DNA from: Enterococcus sp. RIT-PI-f
GTDB taxonomy: Bacteria > Bacillota > Bacilli > Lactobacillales > Enterococcaceae
Reading direction: 5' to 3'
NCBI RefSeq assembly: GCF_001297065.1
Contig: NZ_LHOX01000009.1
Coordinates: 1-64,000, forward strand
DNA: 64,000 nucleotides
Shown: piece by piece, positions 61,520 to 64,000 of the stretch
Layout: each line of letters starts with the position of its first letter
How positions within the stretch are numbered: position 1 is the first letter of the stretch
The notes under the pieces: generated by a model
Seen by the model: the letters and a program-made list of their open reading frames with translations, nothing else
Told to the model about the DNA's origin: nothing
Databases searched by the model: none
Translations under genes and position numbers: made by a program

Positions 61520-62482
61520 TTAGTATTTCTCTAGACTGATCTCACCAGAAGACAAGACCTTGGTCTCCGTGGCAGTTTTGACCACTAGTTCCCCCGTTGA
61601 AGTAATATCTTGTGCGATCCCTTCATAGGTGACCCCTTGTTGGGTAAATTGGACGTGGCGTCCTAAGACAAAGGACTTCTCACGGTAACGACCCAAATAA
61701 TCGTCGTTAGGCAATGCAGCCAATAAAGCAAAGAAGCGGGTCCAAATCTCAGTGATCAAAGTACTGCGAGAAAAGGTTGGTGCTTCTTCGTGGGCAAACA
61801 GTGAAGTGGCTTTGTTGCGAATCTCAGCTGGGAAGTCGGACTGGGGAATCGAGAAACTAATGCCGATCCCAATAATGATCGATGTGATCCGTCCGCTCTC
61901 GAAATCACTCGTGGCTTCAGACAAGATACCGCAGATTTTCTTGCCGTCTAAATAAATGTCGTTGACCCATTTGATCGACGTTTGTTGACCCAATAAAGCA
62001 TCAATGGCTTCAGCAACAGCAACAGCAGCCAGTACAGTGTATTGGGGCAATTCTTGGAAAGATTGGTTGGGTTTCAAGAGCAGGCTCATATAGATTCCTT
62101 GTTTTTTCGGTGAAAAGAAGGGCCGATTAAAACGACCATGGCCGCCTAATTGCGTTTCAGTCAGAAACAAGGCCGGTGTCGTCACATCAAGCTCAAGCGC
62201 CGCCAATTTGGCTTCTTTCATGGTCGATTCAGTCGCTTCACTCGTACGAATCGTGGGAATCATGGCTAAATCTTTGCTCAATGCTGCGGCATTGTACAAA
62301 TCAGTAGAAAGATAGCGATAGCCGTTGGCCAAATGGTCAAATTGATAGCCTTCTTTTTCCAATTCTTTGATGGCTTTCCAGACGGCGGTTCGAGAGATTG
62401 CCAATGATTGGGCAATTTTTTCGCCAGATAACACGACATCTGATTGCTGGAGCAAATGCAGGATTTTTTCTTTGGTTGTCAT
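61520..62482 (-). CDS. birA: Biotin operon repressor / biotin-protein ligase
   Basis: The 320-aa bifunctional BirA has an N-terminal winged helix (LSGEKIAQSLAISRTAVWKAIKELEKEG, about 16-43) and a biotin ligase domain with TQLGGHGRFNRPFFSP, in place of the usual GRGRRGR, VKWVNDIYLDGKKICGIL and GIGISF, then a C-terminal SH3-like part. It loads biotin on carboxylases and may repress biotin uptake genes. The start at 62482 has AAAGGA 8 nt upstream; the frame opens at 62530. Confidence 0.94.
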   Translation of the reverse strand: MTTKEKILHLLQQSDVVLSGEKIAQSLAISRTAVWKAIKELEKEGYQFDHLANGYRYLSTDLYNAAALSKDLAMIPTIRTSEATESTMKEAKLAALELDVTTPALFLTETQLGGHGRFNRPFFSPKKQGIYMSLLLKPNQSFQELPQYTVLAAVAVAEAIDALLGQQTSIKWVNDIYLDGKKICGILSEATSDFESGRITSIIIGIGISFSIPQSDFPAEIRNKATSLFAHEEAPTFSRSTLITEIWTRFFALLAALPNDDYLGRYREKSFVLGRHVQFTQQGVTYEGIAQDITSTGELVVKTATETKVLSSGEISLEKY

Positions 62483-62654
62483 AGCCGATTTCCTTTCAAT
62501 ATGTTTCACGTGTAACGTTTTCGTAAGCATAGCAAGAAAATAAGAAAAAGCAAAGAATTTTCAGATAAAATTTCGAGATAACGCGTCCATTTTTTCTTAA
62601 AAAAATCTTAGCATTTGCCCCCATCAGAAAAGGATTGGAACTTCCAATGAAAGC

Positions 62655-62683
62655 TTGACAGAAAAGTGTTTCATCTGTATAAT
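62655..62683 (+). promoter_or_regulatory. rpoB promoter
   Basis: TTGACA (62655-62660), exactly 17 bp, TATAAT (62678-62683): a perfect consensus promoter, 233 nt upstream of the rpoB start. Confidence 0.9.
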
Positions 62684-62689
62684 AAGGAG

Positions 62690-62915
62690 TTGCAAAAACT
62701 ATCTGAACGAAAAAAGCAGAAACGAAATATTGTCCGTTTCGGCGTAGGAATAGGAAAACAAAAGTAGAAAATGCCCAATGCATCTGTTCTATTTTTGGTT
62801 TTTTTTTGCCTAAATGCCGCAAAAAATGCTTTCTGTTACACATACTTAATATTTGTAATAGTTTTGTAAATAATCGGATAGCCTTTTTGAAAGACTTTAT
62901 GAAGAGGTGAAGAGC
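62690..62915 (+). other. Long rpoB leader
   Basis: The transcribed leader is about 225 nt. It contains GAAACG / CGTTTC (about 62721-62743) and a TAGAA / TTCTA hairpin (62765-62791) followed by TTTTTGG and a run of nine T (to about 62807), which looks like an attenuator or pause. The 433-nt gap 62483-62915 has no other gene I can support. Confidence 0.5.
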
Positions 62916-64000
62916 TTGGCTGGACACGTAGTAAAATACGGAAAGCACCGCGAACGTAGAAGTTTCGCACGGATCAGTGAAGTATTAGAATTACCGAATT
63001 TGATTGAAATTCAAACCGACTCTTACCAATGGTTCTTAGATGAGGGCCTAAGAGAAATGTTTGAAGATATTTTGCCGATCGAAGGATTTAATGGCAACTT
63101 GTCCCTTGAATTTGTTGATTATGAATTGAAAGAACCGAAGTACACAGTAGAAGAAGCCCGCGCCCATGATGCGAACTATTCCGCACCATTGCACGTCACA
63201 TTGCGTTTGACAAACCGTGAAACTGGCGAAATCAAATCACAAGAAGTCTTCTTTGGCGATTTCCCATTGATGACAGAACAAGGCACATTCATTATCAACG
63301 GAGCGGAACGGGTTATCGTTTCTCAGTTGGTTCGTTCTCCAGGTGTCTATTTCCACGGTAAAGTGGACAAAAACGGAAAAGAAGGCTTTGGTTCAACGGT
63401 GATCCCTAACCGTGGTGCATGGTTAGAAATGGAAACTGATGCCAAAGATATTTCTTACGTACGGATCGACCGTACCCGCAAAATTCCTTTGACTGTCTTG
63501 GTCCGTGCTTTAGGGTTTGGTTCAGATGACACGATTTTTGAAATTTTCGGTGACAGTGATTCATTGCGCAACACGATCGAAAAAGACTTGCACAAAAACG
63601 CAAGCGATTCTCGTACAGAAGAAGGATTAAAAGATGTTTACGAACGTCTGCGTCCAGGCGAACCAAAAACAGCAGACAGCTCAAGAAGCTTGCTGAATGC
63701 CCGTTTCTTCGATCCAAAACGTTACGACTTAGCAAATGTTGGTCGTTACAAAGTCAACAAAAAATTAGATTTGAAAACACGTTTGTTGAATCTAACATTA
63801 GCAGAAACATTGGTTGATCCTGAAACAGGCGAAATCATCGTAGAAAAAGGCACTGTGTTGACGCATCAAGTTATGGAAACATTGGGCGCCTTTATCGATA
63901 ATGGTTTGAACAGTGTGACTTACTATCCATCTGAAGATGGTGTTGTCACTGAACCAATGACTGTACAAGTCATCAAAGTCTTCTCACCAAAAGATCCTGA
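62916..64000 (+). CDS. rpoB: RNA polymerase beta subunit (partial, 5' end)
   Basis: The frame runs from TTG 62916 to the end of the window without a stop (about 361 codons of about 1,200). It encodes the N-terminal beta subunit: [60 protein letters not shown] (about 122-147), [16 protein letters not shown] and [21 protein letters not shown] lies 5 nt before the TTG. It is preceded by the divergent birA and a long leader. Confidence 0.96.
   Translation, partial: MAGHVVKYGKHRERRSFARISEVLELPNLIEIQTDSYQWFLDEGLREMFEDILPIEGFNGNLSLEFVDYELKEPKYTVEEARAHDANYSAPLHVTLRLTNRETGEIKSQEVFFGDFPLMTEQGTFIINGAERVIVSQLVRSPGVYFHGKVDKNGKEGFGSTVIPNRGAWLEMETDAKDISYVRIDRTRKIPLTVLVRALGFGSDDTIFEIFGDSDSLRNTIEKDLHKNASDSRTEEGLKDVYERLRPGEPKTADSSRSLLNARFFDPKRYDLANVGRYKVNKKLDLKTRLLNLTLAETLVDPETGEIIVEKGTVLTHQVMETLGAFIDNGLNSVTYYPSEDGVVTEPMTVQVIKVFSPKDP

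Noticed and set aside
62496-62948. 150-aa minus-strand reading frame over the rpoB leader
   Set aside because: It runs through the consensus rpoB promoter and leader on the opposite strand, has no ribosome site and no family resemblance.

Overview
The window reads as a chromosomal segment of a low-GC Gram-positive bacterium of the order Lactobacillales, most likely an Enterococcus. The evidence is the 5S rRNA plus eight-tRNA cluster, the SagA-type NlpC/P60 hydrolase next to mreCD, the run ispE / zinc ABC transporter / purR / glmU / prs, ctsR-clpC, strong AGGAGG ribosome sites with many TTG and GTG starts, and an rpoB beginning [11 protein letters not shown]. The species cannot be fixed from this sequence alone.

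Layout. 1-900: end of an rRNA operon (5S) and tRNA-Val, Lys, Leu, Thr, Gly, Leu, Arg, Pro, none with an encoded CCA. 0.9-6.2 kb: rsgA-rpe-thiN, mreCD and the SagA-like cell-wall hydrolase. 6.3-14 kb: two mannitol PTS units, mtlA-mtlR-mtlF and mtlA-mtlF-mtlD. 14-17.5 kb: small uncharacterised genes, a DJ-1/PfpI protein and Hsp20. 17.7-24.8 kb: ispE, a zinc-type ABC importer under a Zur-like operator, purR, glmU, prs. 25-31.7 kb: a TPP riboswitch with thiT, a sortase, a patatin-like protein, a PC4-like protein, yicC, gmk, rpoZ. 31.8-43 kb: priA-def-fmt-rsmB-stp-prkC and ctsR-clpC. 43.6-47.3 kb: two U32-family tRNA hydroxylation proteins and glutathione reductase. 62.9 kb to the end: the start of rpoB, preceded by the divergent birA.

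The most interesting region is 47.4-61.5 kb. It carries a complete set of flavin-based extracellular electron transfer (EET) genes in the Listeria order: dmkB, eetB, eetA, ndh2 (minus strand), then pplA, fmnB, dmkA (plus strand). Together they would make a dedicated demethylmenaquinone pool, reduce it with a membrane NADH dehydrogenase, and pass electrons through EetA/EetB to the surface flavolipoprotein PplA, which FmnB flavinylates.

This locus is split between pplA and fmnB by a visibly AT-richer cassette of about 6 kb. It holds an unknown protein, a membrane thioredoxin-like protein, a LanFE/Bcr-type ABC transporter, an anchored DUF4097-like protein and an AgrC/AgrA-type (GHKL/LytTR) two-component system. 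The cassette is bounded by two nearly identical 57-bp direct repeats made of the pplA 3' end and its terminator, which suggests insertion at, or recombination through, the end of pplA. No signal peptide, bacteriocin or integrase gene is visible in it. The divergent ndh2-pplA promoter region also holds three phased TTCNNGAA palindromes, an unassigned candidate operator.
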